Source: Magnetococcales bacterium (lineage in GTDB: Bacteria > Pseudomonadota > Magnetococcia > Magnetococcales > Magnetaquicoccaceae). Taken from it: a stretch of 64,000 nt of DNA. The DNA lies in assembly GCA_011089965.1 (NCBI GenBank), contig JAANAU010000001.1, positions 248,001 through 312,000 on the forward strand, written 5' to 3'. This document shows, in pieces, positions 28,631 to 36,964 of this stretch (positions within the stretch are counted from its first letter, which is position 1; every line of letters starts with the position of its first letter). The translations under genes were made by a program, and so were the position numbers. The notes under the pieces were generated by a model, which saw only the letters and a list, made by a program, of their open reading frames with translations, searched no databases and was not told the origin of the DNA.

Positions 28631-29491
28631 TCAATGGAAGACGATGGTCCTGCCTTGCCAGTCGATGATTTTGTGTTCGATGAATTTACGTAAAGCAGAT
28701 GCCAACACCTGTTTTTCAATATCGGCACCGACCTGCTTCATATCCAGAACCGAAAACTGATGGCCAATCCGGACCACATCCTGAACAATAATCGGTCCCT
28801 CATCCAATGCGCTGGTGACAAAATGAGCGGTAGCGCCGATAAGCTTGACACCGCGCCGATAAGCCTGTTCATACGGATTGTTGCCAATAAAGGAAGGCAA
28901 AAAAGAGTGATGAATATTGATGATCGGTATCCGGGCCTCTGCCAGGAACTCGGCAGAAAGGATCTTCATGTACCGGGCCAAAACCACCAGATCCGGATCA
29001 CACTGCTCGATGATTTCAAGCTGTTTTTTCTCAAAAAGCTTGCTGTCACCCGTTGTTGGCACATAATGGAACGGAATGCCGAGTTTGGTCATCACCGGTT
29101 CGATCTCCAGGTGATTGCTGACCACGGCCCGCAAGTCAATGCGCAGATCGCCGCTCATCCACCGGGAGATGATCTCCAGTGGACAAGCCAGGGTCTTGGA
29201 ACAGAACAATACCACCCGTGGCCGCTCCAATGGATCATGGAAGGAATATTCCATGTCGAGTTCACGGGCAATGGGAAAAAATTTCTCGGTCCAGGTCTGG
29301 ATCGCTTGCCGTTCCCCCTCTTCACACCCTTCGATACGAATGAAAAAATGGCCGCGTTCGGAGTGCTGGGCAAGATCCAGAATGTTGAACAATTCACCGG
29401 CAAAAAAACCGGTGATGCGGGCATCCAACCCCACCTGGTCTTTGCATTGGCCAAGAAAGATGATCTCTGATGCGGTTTGGGTCATCATCAC
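28631..29491 (-). CDS. purU: formyltetrahydrofolate deformylase
   Basis: PurU hydrolyses 10-formyl-THF to formate and THF, balancing one-carbon pools. An N-terminal ACT domain (residues 10-95, CKDQVGLDARITGFFAGEL) is followed by the formyltransferase fold with VVLARYMKILS, the catalytic Asn/His in NIHHSFLPSFIGNNPY and the Asp in SALDEGPII. Length is normal. It lies 17 bases after fabH. Confidence 0.95.
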   Translation of the reverse strand: MMMTQTASEIIFLGQCKDQVGLDARITGFFAGELFNILDLAQHSERGHFFIRIEGCEEGERQAIQTWTEKFFPIARELDMEYSFHDPLERPRVVLFCSKTLACPLEIISRWMSGDLRIDLRAVVSNHLEIEPVMTKLGIPFHYVPTTGDSKLFEKKQLEIIEQCDPDLVVLARYMKILSAEFLAEARIPIINIHHSFLPSFIGNNPYEQAYRRGVKLIGATAHFVTSALDEGPIIVQDVVRIGHQFSVLDMKQVGADIEKQVLASALRKFIEHKIIDWQGRTIVFH

Positions 29492-29507
29492 ACCCTTGTA
29501 TCCATCA

Positions 29508-30494
29508 TTACCATTTCACCAGAGCCGATCCCCAGGTGAATCCACCGCCAAAAGCCACCATCATGACCCGATGTCCCGGTTGGATGCGTCCAGCGCGCAC
29601 CACCTCATCCAAAGCCAATGGCACACTGGCCGCCGACGTATTCCCATGCCGGTCCACGGTCACAGCCACCCGTTCCATGGACATACCCATCCGTTTGGCC
29701 ATGCTTTGAATGATGCGAATGTTGGCTTGATGGGGAATCAGCCAATCGACCTGCTCTTTGGAGAGGTTGTTGGCCAACAGCGTCTCATCCACGCACGACT
29801 CCATGGCCTTGACCGCCTGCTTGAACACTTCATTCCCCTGCATGCGCAACACCCCCATGCCCCCTCCAGGTGGCGGTCCACGGGAAATCCCGCCATCGGC
29901 ATGCAACAGATCGATCTGCGCCCCATCGGCATGCAGATGGGTGGACAATACGCCCCGTTCCCCATCGTTGAGTTCTGCCTCCAGGACCACAGCTCCTGCC
30001 CCATCGCCAAACAGGATGCAGGTGCCCCGATCCGTCCAGTCCAGGATGCGGGTGGTGGTCTCGGCACCGATAACCAAGACCCGCCAGCAACTGCCAGCCC
30101 GGATGAACTGATCGGCTATGGCCAAAGCATGAATGAAACCGGCACATACGGCTTGAACATCAAATGCCGGGATGCGTGTCGAGGAAATACCAAGCTTATA
30201 CTGTACAATTGAGGCTGTCGAAGGAAAGATCAAATCGGGCGTGGTCGTACCCACGATGATCAGATCCAACGTATCCGCCGCAATACCCGCCGCCTGAATG
30301 GCCCGGCGACTGGCCTCGGCAGCCAGATCCGAGGTGAACTCCCCTTCTGCGGCCATGCGACGCTCGGTAATACCAGTACGGGTGGTGATCCACTCATCCG
30401 AGGTATCGACGATCCGGGCCAGATCGCTGTTGGTGAGACGTTTTTCCGGGAGATAGGAACCGGTGCCGATAATGCGGCCACGCAACCTGGACAT
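29508..30494 (-). CDS. fabH: 3-oxoacyl-ACP synthase III
   Basis: FabH condenses acetyl-CoA with malonyl-ACP to start fatty acid synthesis. The catalytic triad is visible: Cys in [13 protein letters not shown], His in [10 protein letters not shown], Asn in [13 protein letters not shown]. The family N-terminus [18 protein letters not shown] marks the ATG at 30494, four bases after the plsX stop; the frame itself extends 24 codons into plsX. Confidence 0.97.
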   Translation of the reverse strand: MSRLRGRIIGTGSYLPEKRLTNSDLARIVDTSDEWITTRTGITERRMAAEGEFTSDLAAEASRRAIQAAGIAADTLDLIIVGTTTPDLIFPSTASIVQYKLGISSTRIPAFDVQAVCAGFIHALAIADQFIRAGSCWRVLVIGAETTTRILDWTDRGTCILFGDGAGAVVLEAELNDGERGVLSTHLHADGAQIDLLHADGGISRGPPPGGGMGVLRMQGNEVFKQAVKAMESCVDETLLANNLSKEQVDWLIPHQANIRIIQSMAKRMGMSMERVAVTVDRHGNTSAASVPLALDEVVRAGRIQPGHRVMMVAFGGGFTWGSALVKW

Positions 30495-30498
30495 GCGT

Positions 30499-31533
30499 CT
30501 ACTCTTCCTTTGCGCCCTGGTGGTCCAACTCTGCCAAGAGCGCGATCTCGCGACGGATCTTCTCATTGACCCGGTTGGCCGCCAGTCCGACAGCCACGCC
30601 TATCGCCCGACTGAAGGCATACGGATCGGCTGATCCGTGACTCTTGACCACAATGCCATTCAATCCCAAGAGAATGGCGCCATTATATTTGCGTGGATCG
30701 ACCCGGGAACGGAACGTGGTCATGGCCGGTTTGGCAGCCAGATAGCCCATCTTGGTCCAGATCGACTCACTGAAGGCATCTTTCAGAAAGTGGGTCAACA
30801 TGCGTGCCATTCCTTCGATGGTTTTCAGGGCGACATTGCCGACAAAACCATCGCACACCACCACATCAACCCCTCCGGAAAAGATCTCGTCAGCCTCCAC
30901 ATTACCGATAAACCATGGGTTTGCCCCATGCTTGAGCCGCTCTCCAGCCTCCTTGACCACCTCGTTGCCCTTGATCTCTTCCTCGCCAATGTTGAGCAGA
31001 CCAACACGGGGTTTGGCCACTCCCATCACTGCCGAGGCATAGATCCGTCCCATCAGGGCAAACTGACAGAGATGATCCGAGGTGCAATCCACATTCGCAC
31101 CCACATCCAACATCAAGGTTTGTCCGGTAACCGATGGCATAAGCGCGACAATGGCCGGACGATCCACGCCGGGCAGAGTCTTGAGCACATAGCGTGCCGT
31201 GGCCATGAGCGCACCAGTGTTGCCGGATGAGACAAAAGCTGCCACTTCGCCGCTTTTGACCAGATTGGCACCAACCCGCATGGAGGAGTCTTTCTTGGTA
31301 CGCAGGGCCACCGAGGGCTTTTCTGCCATGCCCACCACTTCACGGGCCGGATGAATGACAAACCGACCGCGATCCGCACCGATGCGTGCCAGTTCCGCCT
31401 CGATCACCTCGGGTTGCCCAACCAGAGTAAAGGCACAATCCGGGTGTTGCTCCAAGGCCATGACTGCCCCTTCCACCGGGGCACCGGGGGCACGATCTCC
31501 ACCCATGACATCCAAGGCAATACGTATGGTCAC
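30499..31533 (-). CDS. plsX: phosphate acyltransferase PlsX
   Basis: PlsX converts acyl-ACP to acyl-phosphate for phospholipid synthesis. Motifs include [71 protein letters not shown] and [15 protein letters not shown]. It sits between rpmF and fabH, the standard arrangement, and the coupling to fabH links phospholipid and fatty acid synthesis. Confidence 0.98.
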   Translation of the reverse strand: MTIRIALDVMGGDRAPGAPVEGAVMALEQHPDCAFTLVGQPEVIEAELARIGADRGRFVIHPAREVVGMAEKPSVALRTKKDSSMRVGANLVKSGEVAAFVSSGNTGALMATARYVLKTLPGVDRPAIVALMPSVTGQTLMLDVGANVDCTSDHLCQFALMGRIYASAVMGVAKPRVGLLNIGEEEIKGNEVVKEAGERLKHGANPWFIGNVEADEIFSGGVDVVVCDGFVGNVALKTIEGMARMLTHFLKDAFSESIWTKMGYLAAKPAMTTFRSRVDPRKYNGAILLGLNGIVVKSHGSADPYAFSRAIGVAVGLAANRVNEKIRREIALLAELDHQGAKEE

Positions 31534-31560
31534 GATCTACCTACCCGATTCCGACCAGGG

Positions 31561-31743
31561 TCACCCCTCCTTGACGGCCACAACCTCCTTGCCTTTGTAC
31601 CAGCCACAGTGAGGACAAACCCGATGCGGGGGACGCGGCTCCTGGCAATTGGAACAGAGCGCCAGGGCCGGAGCGGTCAGGGCATTATGTGCGCGCCGCA
31701 TGCCGCCACGGGAGGAGGAGATTTTCTTTTTTGGTACAGCCAT
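31561..31743 (-). CDS. rpmF: 50S ribosomal protein L32
   Basis: L32 is a 60-residue subunit protein. [19 protein letters not shown] is canonical. The Cys pairs CSNC and CPHC make this the zinc-binding form. It lies directly after the yceD-type gene. Confidence 0.98.
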   Translation of the reverse strand: MAVPKKKISSSRGGMRRAHNALTAPALALCSNCQEPRPPHRVCPHCGWYKGKEVVAVKEG

Positions 31744-31811
31744 GGGTCAACTCCTTAATGATGTTTCCAAGATGATGTCTGTTTCCCGCAACCTGGCGCG
31801 TCCCAACGAGG

Positions 31812-32441
31812 TCACGAAAACTGCCAGTTTTTCAGAACCGCGAAGGGGCTGCCAGACGCCTGGACGCGACACCCACAAGGATTGCGATTCAAATCTGCCC
31901 CGCACGCGCTGCACAGACCAGCACATCCGGAGACGCAAACCGGATGCATGGGCAGGGCCAACAACAACTCCTCTTCGACCAGGTGGCGGATCTTCAACAC
32001 CCCATCGGTCAAAAACTCCAAATCCTCTTCGATATGCCACTGCCGACTCTGAATCGCCGGATCAGCACCCACCGCATAGTAGGCCTGGATGGAGGCCGTC
32101 AGATCCAGAGGAAAATCCGCCAGACAACGCACGCAGGTCATCACCATATCCGCACGACAATGACCGCGCACCCACACCCGCATGCGCCCCTCTTGCCAGA
32201 CCGGTCTGGCTTCGATCAGCGCCGCCACCGGAGTGGTGATCTGCCCGGCCTTGGACAGCTCCGGCAAAGCGTCCGAAGGCAACACCCCAGCCGTCTGCCA
32301 CGGGTTGGAACGATGGATCAGGTGGTTCAGATCCAGGATCACTGCCGTCAGATCCCGCGCCTCGGCAACCAACTCCTCCCAACGCGGCGTCGGCAGAGAG
32401 GTACGCTCCTCCTCGATACGCCATGGATCCACCACATTCAC
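31812..32441 (-). CDS. YceD-family (DUF177) protein
   Basis: DUF177 proteins precede rpmF in most bacteria and are linked to 23S rRNA accumulation. The core MTCVRCLADFPLDLTASIQAYY gives the CxxC pair, and the C-terminal block LPMHPVCVSGCAGLCSACG with NPCGC gives further cysteines, as in the family. The length (209 aa) is slightly above average because of an extended N-terminus. The start overlaps the DUF2065 gene by four bases. Confidence 0.92.
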   Translation of the reverse strand: MNVVDPWRIEEERTSLPTPRWEELVAEARDLTAVILDLNHLIHRSNPWQTAGVLPSDALPELSKAGQITTPVAALIEARPVWQEGRMRVWVRGHCRADMVMTCVRCLADFPLDLTASIQAYYAVGADPAIQSRQWHIEEDLEFLTDGVLKIRHLVEEELLLALPMHPVCVSGCAGLCSACGADLNRNPCGCRVQASGSPFAVLKNWQFS

Positions 32442-32623
32442 CCCCGCACCCAGTAAACCACTCCCAAACCCAATGCCATCAACACAAAACCCGTACCTCG
32501 CAACATCTCATCCGGCAAATCGACAATGGATGCCACCCAACGCCGCATGCTGCCGGGTGCCAGAAAATAGGGCAGTCCTTCCAAAATCAACACCAAACCC
32601 AGTGCTGTGATAAAATCCCGCAT
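32438..32623 (-). CDS. DUF2065 small membrane protein
   Basis: The 61-residue protein has two hydrophobic helices (residues 5-22, 42-58) with the family pattern LVLILEGLPYFLAP and VLMALGLGVVYWV. DUF2065 genes typically follow hflC, as here. Function is unknown; co-occurrence suggests a small accessory of the HflKC complex. Confidence 0.88.
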   Translation of the reverse strand: MRDFITALGLVLILEGLPYFLAPGSMRRWVASIVDLPDEMLRGTGFVLMALGLGVVYWVRG

Positions 32624-32688
32624 TGCTGTTTTTCCTGAACGACACCCGGCAGGTCAGACGATCTTTGTCAACAACCCGTTCCCCGCGT

Positions 32689-33570
32689 CTAGCGGACCGG
32701 AGGTATCGGTCCCTGCTGCAAAAACCGGAAAAATCCAGATGGCTCCAGCACCACGGTGGTCGAGTCCTTGCCCAACGATTTGGTATACGCCTCCAAGGTG
32801 CGCGTCAACTCAAAAAAGCGCGGATCCTGTTGATAGGCATCGGCATAGACCTTGGTGGCTTCGGCATCACCGGCACCGCGAATCTGTTGCGCACTCTTGT
32901 AGGAATCGGCCAACAAAACCTCCCGTTCCCGCACCGCTTTGGCGCGAATCTTGACAGCCTCCTCCTCACCCTGGGCGCGATACTGTTTGGCCTGGCGCTC
33001 GCGCTCGGTCTGCATCCGTTTGAAGACCGCCTTGGAGTTCTCCACCGGCAAATCGGTGCGTTTGATGCGCACATCCACGATCTCAATGCCATATTTGTTG
33101 GCCTGGACATTGGTCTGTTCCCGGATCCGCAAAGTCAGATCCGAGCGGGACTCGGAGACGATCTCCATCATGGTGAACTGACCCAGCACTTCGCGAATAT
33201 TGGAGTAGATGATGTCGTTCAACCGGTCCGCAGCCCCACCCTCATCGCGCACGGTCTGATAGAACTTCAAAGGATCCACGATGCGCCAGCGGGTGTAGCT
33301 GTCCACCTTGAGATTCTTCTTGTCCGCAGAGAGGATCTCCTGGGGTTCCTGATCAAACTCCAACAGCCGCCGATCAAAAAAATGGACCTCTTGCAGAAAC
33401 GGGATCTTGAAATGCAACCCCGGATCGGTGATGGCAGGCTCCATCGGCTTACCCAACTGCACGACCAAAGCCTGACGCCACTGGGCCACGGTATAGGCCG
33501 ACTGGGTCAACGTAATCAGAAGCGCCACGCCAACCAGGGTCAGCCCCAAAGAGAGATTTTTTTGGATCAT
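32689..33570 (-). CDS. hflC: HflC, FtsH protease modulator subunit
   Basis: HflC with HflK forms a SPFH-domain cage around FtsH in the inner membrane. There is an N-terminal anchor (residues 5-24), then VVQLGKPMEPAITDPGLHFKIPF and the SPFH/band-7 core, then a long coiled region (QTERERQAKQYRAQGEEEA and AKAVREREVLLADSYKSA). The start overlaps hflK by four bases. Confidence 0.96.
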   Translation of the reverse strand: MIQKNLSLGLTLVGVALLITLTQSAYTVAQWRQALVVQLGKPMEPAITDPGLHFKIPFLQEVHFFDRRLLEFDQEPQEILSADKKNLKVDSYTRWRIVDPLKFYQTVRDEGGAADRLNDIIYSNIREVLGQFTMMEIVSESRSDLTLRIREQTNVQANKYGIEIVDVRIKRTDLPVENSKAVFKRMQTERERQAKQYRAQGEEEAVKIRAKAVREREVLLADSYKSAQQIRGAGDAEATKVYADAYQQDPRFFELTRTLEAYTKSLGKDSTTVVLEPSGFFRFLQQGPIPPVR

Positions 33571-34703
33571 TGGGCTTCTCCTCGTCCATGCGTTGCGTCA
33601 CCCTTGGCATTGCCATCCTGGCGCGTCCCTTTGCCCATGGACGGAGGGATTTGCAGATAGGGCAACAGATTCTGCCCGGCCTTGGGATCGACGATCACCT
33701 TGTTGATCCCGCTCAACACCTCTTCCATGGATTCGAGATACAACCGGGTTTCGGTCACATCACGGGCCTTTACGTACTCTTTGAGAATGGCCTGAAAGCG
33801 ATGGACATCACCCTGGGCGCGGATCACCTTGGCCGTACGATAGGCTTCGGCCTCCTGGATCACCTTGGCCGCTTCACCTTTGGCCTTGGGAAGAATGTCG
33901 TTGGCATACCCCTGGGCCTCATTGACCGCCCGCTCCCGGTCTTCCCGGGCGCTGGCCACATCCTTGAAGGCATGCACCACTTCGGGTGGTGGTGCCACTT
34001 TTTGCAGTTGCACGGCCACGATCATGATGCCGCTGTTGTAGCTGTCCAGGATCTTTTGCATGGTCTGCTTGGCATCGGACTGAATCTTCTCCTTGCCAGC
34101 CGTAAGGGCGCTGTCGATTTCGTTCCGTCCGATCACCTGCCGGATGGAGGATTCGGCAGCATCGCGCACCACTTTGTGACGATCCCCGGAGGGATTGCGT
34201 GAATTGAACAGATAGTTGGCAGCCCCTCCGTCCTTGATGCGATACTGCACGCTCATATCGATGTCGATGATATTTTCATCCCCGGTCAGCATGAGGGATT
34301 CGGCAGGCACATCCACATCATCCCCGGCAGAACGGACATCCCCGCGCGCCCGTGAACGATAACCGATCTCGATCCGTTCGACCTTGGTCACCTTCGGGGT
34401 CAACACCGTGGCAATGGGATAGGGCAAACGCCAATGGGGGCCGGGTCCGGTGGTCTCCACATGCCGACCAAAGCGCAGCACCACGCCGTTTTCATCCGGA
34501 CCCACCACATAGATTCCGGTTGCCATCCAGACCGTAATGGCGATCACGATCAGGATCGGTCCGATTTTGGCAAGGGGATTACGACCACCTTGTATACGTT
34601 CTTTAAGAAGTCGGACGATCTGGTCCACATCCGGAGGCTGCGGCGGCACACCTCCCCCATGGCCCCAAGGCCCAGATCCCATTCCATTATCGTTCCATGC
34701 CAT
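33567..34703 (-). CDS. hflK: HflK, FtsH protease modulator subunit
   Basis: HflK is the partner of HflC. The N-terminus is Gly/Pro-rich (GSGPWGHGGGVPPQPPDVD), followed by a membrane helix (about residues 47-67), VVGPDENGVVLRFGRHVETTGPGPHWRLPYP, the band-7 domain and a helical C-terminal part. CCGGAGGAGAAC precedes the ATG. A 10-bp hairpin sits in the leader at 34741-34770. Confidence 0.97.
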   Translation of the reverse strand: MAWNDNGMGSGPWGHGGGVPPQPPDVDQIVRLLKERIQGGRNPLAKIGPILIVIAITVWMATGIYVVGPDENGVVLRFGRHVETTGPGPHWRLPYPIATVLTPKVTKVERIEIGYRSRARGDVRSAGDDVDVPAESLMLTGDENIIDIDMSVQYRIKDGGAANYLFNSRNPSGDRHKVVRDAAESSIRQVIGRNEIDSALTAGKEKIQSDAKQTMQKILDSYNSGIMIVAVQLQKVAPPPEVVHAFKDVASAREDRERAVNEAQGYANDILPKAKGEAAKVIQEAEAYRTAKVIRAQGDVHRFQAILKEYVKARDVTETRLYLESMEEVLSGINKVIVDPKAGQNLLPYLQIPPSMGKGTRQDGNAKGDATHGRGEAQ

Positions 34704-34740
34704 GGCCCGTTCTCCTCCGGTGCAAGTCTGGACGCAACAC

Positions 34741-34770
34741 GCCGGTTGCCTCCTTCAGAAGGCAACCGGC
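34741..34770 (-). promoter_or_regulatory. leader hairpin with embedded Shine-Dalgarno upstream of hflK
   Basis: GCCGGTTGCC and GGCAACCGGC form a perfect 10-bp stem with a 10-base loop. Read on the minus strand, AAGGAGG straddles the loop and the second arm. Eight bases later a GTG opens a 17-codon frame that ends inside the hflK start region. No U-run follows, so it is not a simple terminator of the upstream antiporter gene. Confidence 0.35.
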
Positions 34771-34842
34771 TGAACCCATCATTTTCCATCAAGGAGCCAT
34801 CGGAGTAAAGGCGTTATTTTGCATTCCCGGGTCAAACCCGCA

Positions 34843-36210
34843 TTAAGGGGTGACAGGGGCAGATGCAGAAGTCGCAGCCTGGTTGACAGTGACAGAGGGT
34901 ACCGCACCGTGATAGCGGTCCCCTGTTGGCTCCCAACCCACCGTGGCCAGCATCACAAAAAAGCCGATGATATAGGCCACCGTAACATGCCAGCCATGAC
35001 GCAACCAGCTTCCCACAGACTTGGCCTCATGAAACTTGTTGGAAATGGCCACACCCGCAGAAGATCCAAACCAGATCATCGAACCGCCATAGCCAACCGT
35101 ATAGGCCAACATCCCCCAGTCATACCCGCCCTGTTTGATCGCCAGAGCCGTCAAAGGGATATTGTCAAAGACCGCCGAGACAAAACCCAATCCAAAGGCG
35201 GTCTGCCAGGAGGCGACAGGCAGCTTTTCCACAGGCATCAACGAAGCACACATCACCAACGACAACAGAAAAACAGAGCCGGTAAAAGTCTCAGGCAACA
35301 GGTTCCAATCCGGCTTGCGCACCGGTGCCGAAACCAGCAATGCGACCCAGACCGCCACCCCGATGAAGGGGAAGGTGTCCGAGATTTCATTGAATTTCAC
35401 ATTGATAACCACATTGACTGAGATCGCCATGATCAGGATGAAAGCCACAATCAACACGCGGGGCACATCAACCCGCACCCCTTCCGGAGGCGCAACATTG
35501 ATCGGTGCATGTTTATGCTGCTGCATGGCTGCCGGAATCCCGCTGACCACAATGGCGACAATCGCTGCCGCATACGCATGCAACACCGCAGTCGGACTGA
35601 CTCCGGCAATCCACATCATGGTGGTCGTGGTGTCCCCCACCACGCTGCCCGATCCCCCGGCATTGGAAGCGGCCACAATCGCGGCCAGATAGCCGACATG
35701 CACCTTGCCGCGAAACACCACGTTGGCAATACTTCCCCCGATCAACGCTGCGGCGATGTTGTCCAAAAAGCTGGACAAAACAGCAATCAGAAACAACAAC
35801 ACAAACCCGCCCTGCCAACCCGCAGGCAAAAACTTCGGCAACAGATCCGGCACCTTGCTGTGTTCAAAATGGTTGGACAACAAGGCAAACCCCATCAGCA
35901 AACAGAAAAGATTGGCCAGAATCACCCACTCGTGCTGAAGATGCAACCACAAACCTTCCATCCCCGGACCATGCTTGAACCCGGTGAACATGAACTTGTA
36001 AATCAAAATGACCGCCAAGCCCGTCAATGCCACCTGCAAGGTGTTGTTGTGAAACAACGCCACCCCAATCAAAACCATGGCAAACAGAATGAAATCAACC
36101 GGAATCCCCAACAACGCCGGCCCCCCAGCCCCCGCACTATGGGCTGCCCAACCATCCAACGGCAACAGTAACAAAGCAAACAGTCCAAAAACAGGAAGAT
36201 AACGTTTCAT
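34843..36210 (-). CDS. NhaD-type Na+/H+ antiporter family membrane protein
   Basis: A signal-like first helix is followed by about 11-12 hydrophobic segments. The ion-transporter (ArsB/NhaD) hallmarks are SSFLDNIAAALIGGSIAN in the first half and SAVFDNIPLTALAIK in the second, the inverted-repeat DN motifs of the fold; VAASNAGGSGSVVGDTTTTMMW is also typical of NhaD. Expected role is Na+ (or Li+) export against protons. The ion is inferred, not shown. Upstream lie an inverted repeat and a tandem repeat (36224-36307). Confidence 0.88.
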   Translation of the reverse strand: MKRYLPVFGLFALLLLPLDGWAAHSAGAGGPALLGIPVDFILFAMVLIGVALFHNNTLQVALTGLAVILIYKFMFTGFKHGPGMEGLWLHLQHEWVILANLFCLLMGFALLSNHFEHSKVPDLLPKFLPAGWQGGFVLLFLIAVLSSFLDNIAAALIGGSIANVVFRGKVHVGYLAAIVAASNAGGSGSVVGDTTTTMMWIAGVSPTAVLHAYAAAIVAIVVSGIPAAMQQHKHAPINVAPPEGVRVDVPRVLIVAFILIMAISVNVVINVKFNEISDTFPFIGVAVWVALLVSAPVRKPDWNLLPETFTGSVFLLSLVMCASLMPVEKLPVASWQTAFGLGFVSAVFDNIPLTALAIKQGGYDWGMLAYTVGYGGSMIWFGSSAGVAISNKFHEAKSVGSWLRHGWHVTVAYIIGFFVMLATVGWEPTGDRYHGAVPSVTVNQAATSASAPVTP

Positions 36211-36223
36211 TGCCTAGTAGTCC

Positions 36224-36279
36224 TTATATAGCTGAATTGTGAACAGGATCTAACACTGTATCACCATTCAGCTATATAA
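36224..36279. promoter_or_regulatory. 14-bp inverted repeat upstream of the antiporter gene
   Basis: TTATATAGCTGAAT (36224-36237) and ATTCAGCTATATAA (36266-36279) are perfect reverse complements with a 28-base spacer. The left arm begins 13 bases before the ATG, so in RNA the stem would lie just upstream of the ribosome binding site; as DNA it could be an operator. Confidence 0.5.
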
Positions 36280-36307
36280 GTCAATCCTAATTAAGTCAAT
36301 CCTAATT
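36278..36307. repeat. tandem 15-bp direct repeat
   Basis: The unit AAGTCAATCCTAATT occurs twice head to tail (36278-36292, 36293-36307) and a third copy begins with AAG. It abuts the inverted repeat and lies in a strongly A/T-rich stretch. It could be a pair of regulator sites or simple slippage. Confidence 0.6.
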
Positions 36308-36345
36308 AAGCAAAATTAATTAACGATTATTAATATTGAATAATT

Positions 36346-36675
36346 TCAACATGAGGGCACTGGAAACGGGATAGAGGGAATTACTCGTGTTCGATTATGG
36401 CTTGAGATGGGAATCTGTAACCCCACCACGTATCTCTGGTGTGAAATCGGCGCGCCGGACTCGACCCTTAATCCGGCACGGCCACCCATATCGACAGGCT
36501 CGGACGGGATCGCCGCCGTTTCTGTCTCTCCTATTGATTCGCACCTATACGTCCGTGTCAGGGAGTCCCCGATGTTGCGTGCCGGGTCCACGTTTGTAGG
36601 ATTCGACCAGAAGGGGATACTGAAGAAATTGAATTTTTTGCGTTCTGCCTTGGATCTGCGCTTGTAACTTATCCT
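36346..36675. other. unexplained G/C-balanced stretch next to tRNA-Thr
   Basis: After the A/T-rich control region the composition changes abruptly. Open frames exist on both strands: plus 36407-36667, 86 codons, ending KKLNFLRSALDLRL; minus 36346-36591, 81 codons. Neither has a good ribosome binding site or a family I know. It could be a decayed mobile-element fragment beside a tRNA, or a structured RNA. Confidence 0.3.
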
Positions 36676-36751
36676 TGGAGCCGACGCGGGGAATCGAACC
36701 CCGAACCTACGGATTACAAATCCGTTGCTCTGCCAATTGAGCTACGTCGGC
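36676..36751 (-). tRNA. tRNA-Thr (anticodon TGT)
   Basis: On the minus strand the 7-bp acceptor GCCGACG/CGTCGGC is followed by the D arm GCTCAATTGGCAGAGC. The anticodon stem ACGGA/TCCGT holds the loop TTTGTAA (anticodon TGT), and the T arm is CGGGGTTCGATTCCCCG. The CCA end is encoded. Length is 76 bases. All stems pair fully. Confidence 0.97.
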
Positions 36752-36964
36752 ACTGCGCAACCAAAAATCCCCAACACTATACCAAACCGATATGCCATCA
36801 GGCAAGCCCAACTTTCTGGCCTGTCATCCATGGCGTCTCTGTCTACCAATTTCTTCTCAGGTTTCAGCTGCTCATGGTCGATATGGCTTCAAGATTGGAA
36901 CGTGTGTGCAAGATGCACCTGCATATTATTGCAATACAGGATAAAACCAGCAAGGATCCCCGTG

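Noticed and set aside
36725-36964. 80-codon extension of the TolC-SPOR frame
   Set aside because: It would begin inside the tRNA-Thr gene and its residues are not signal-peptide-like; the ATG at 36965 is better.
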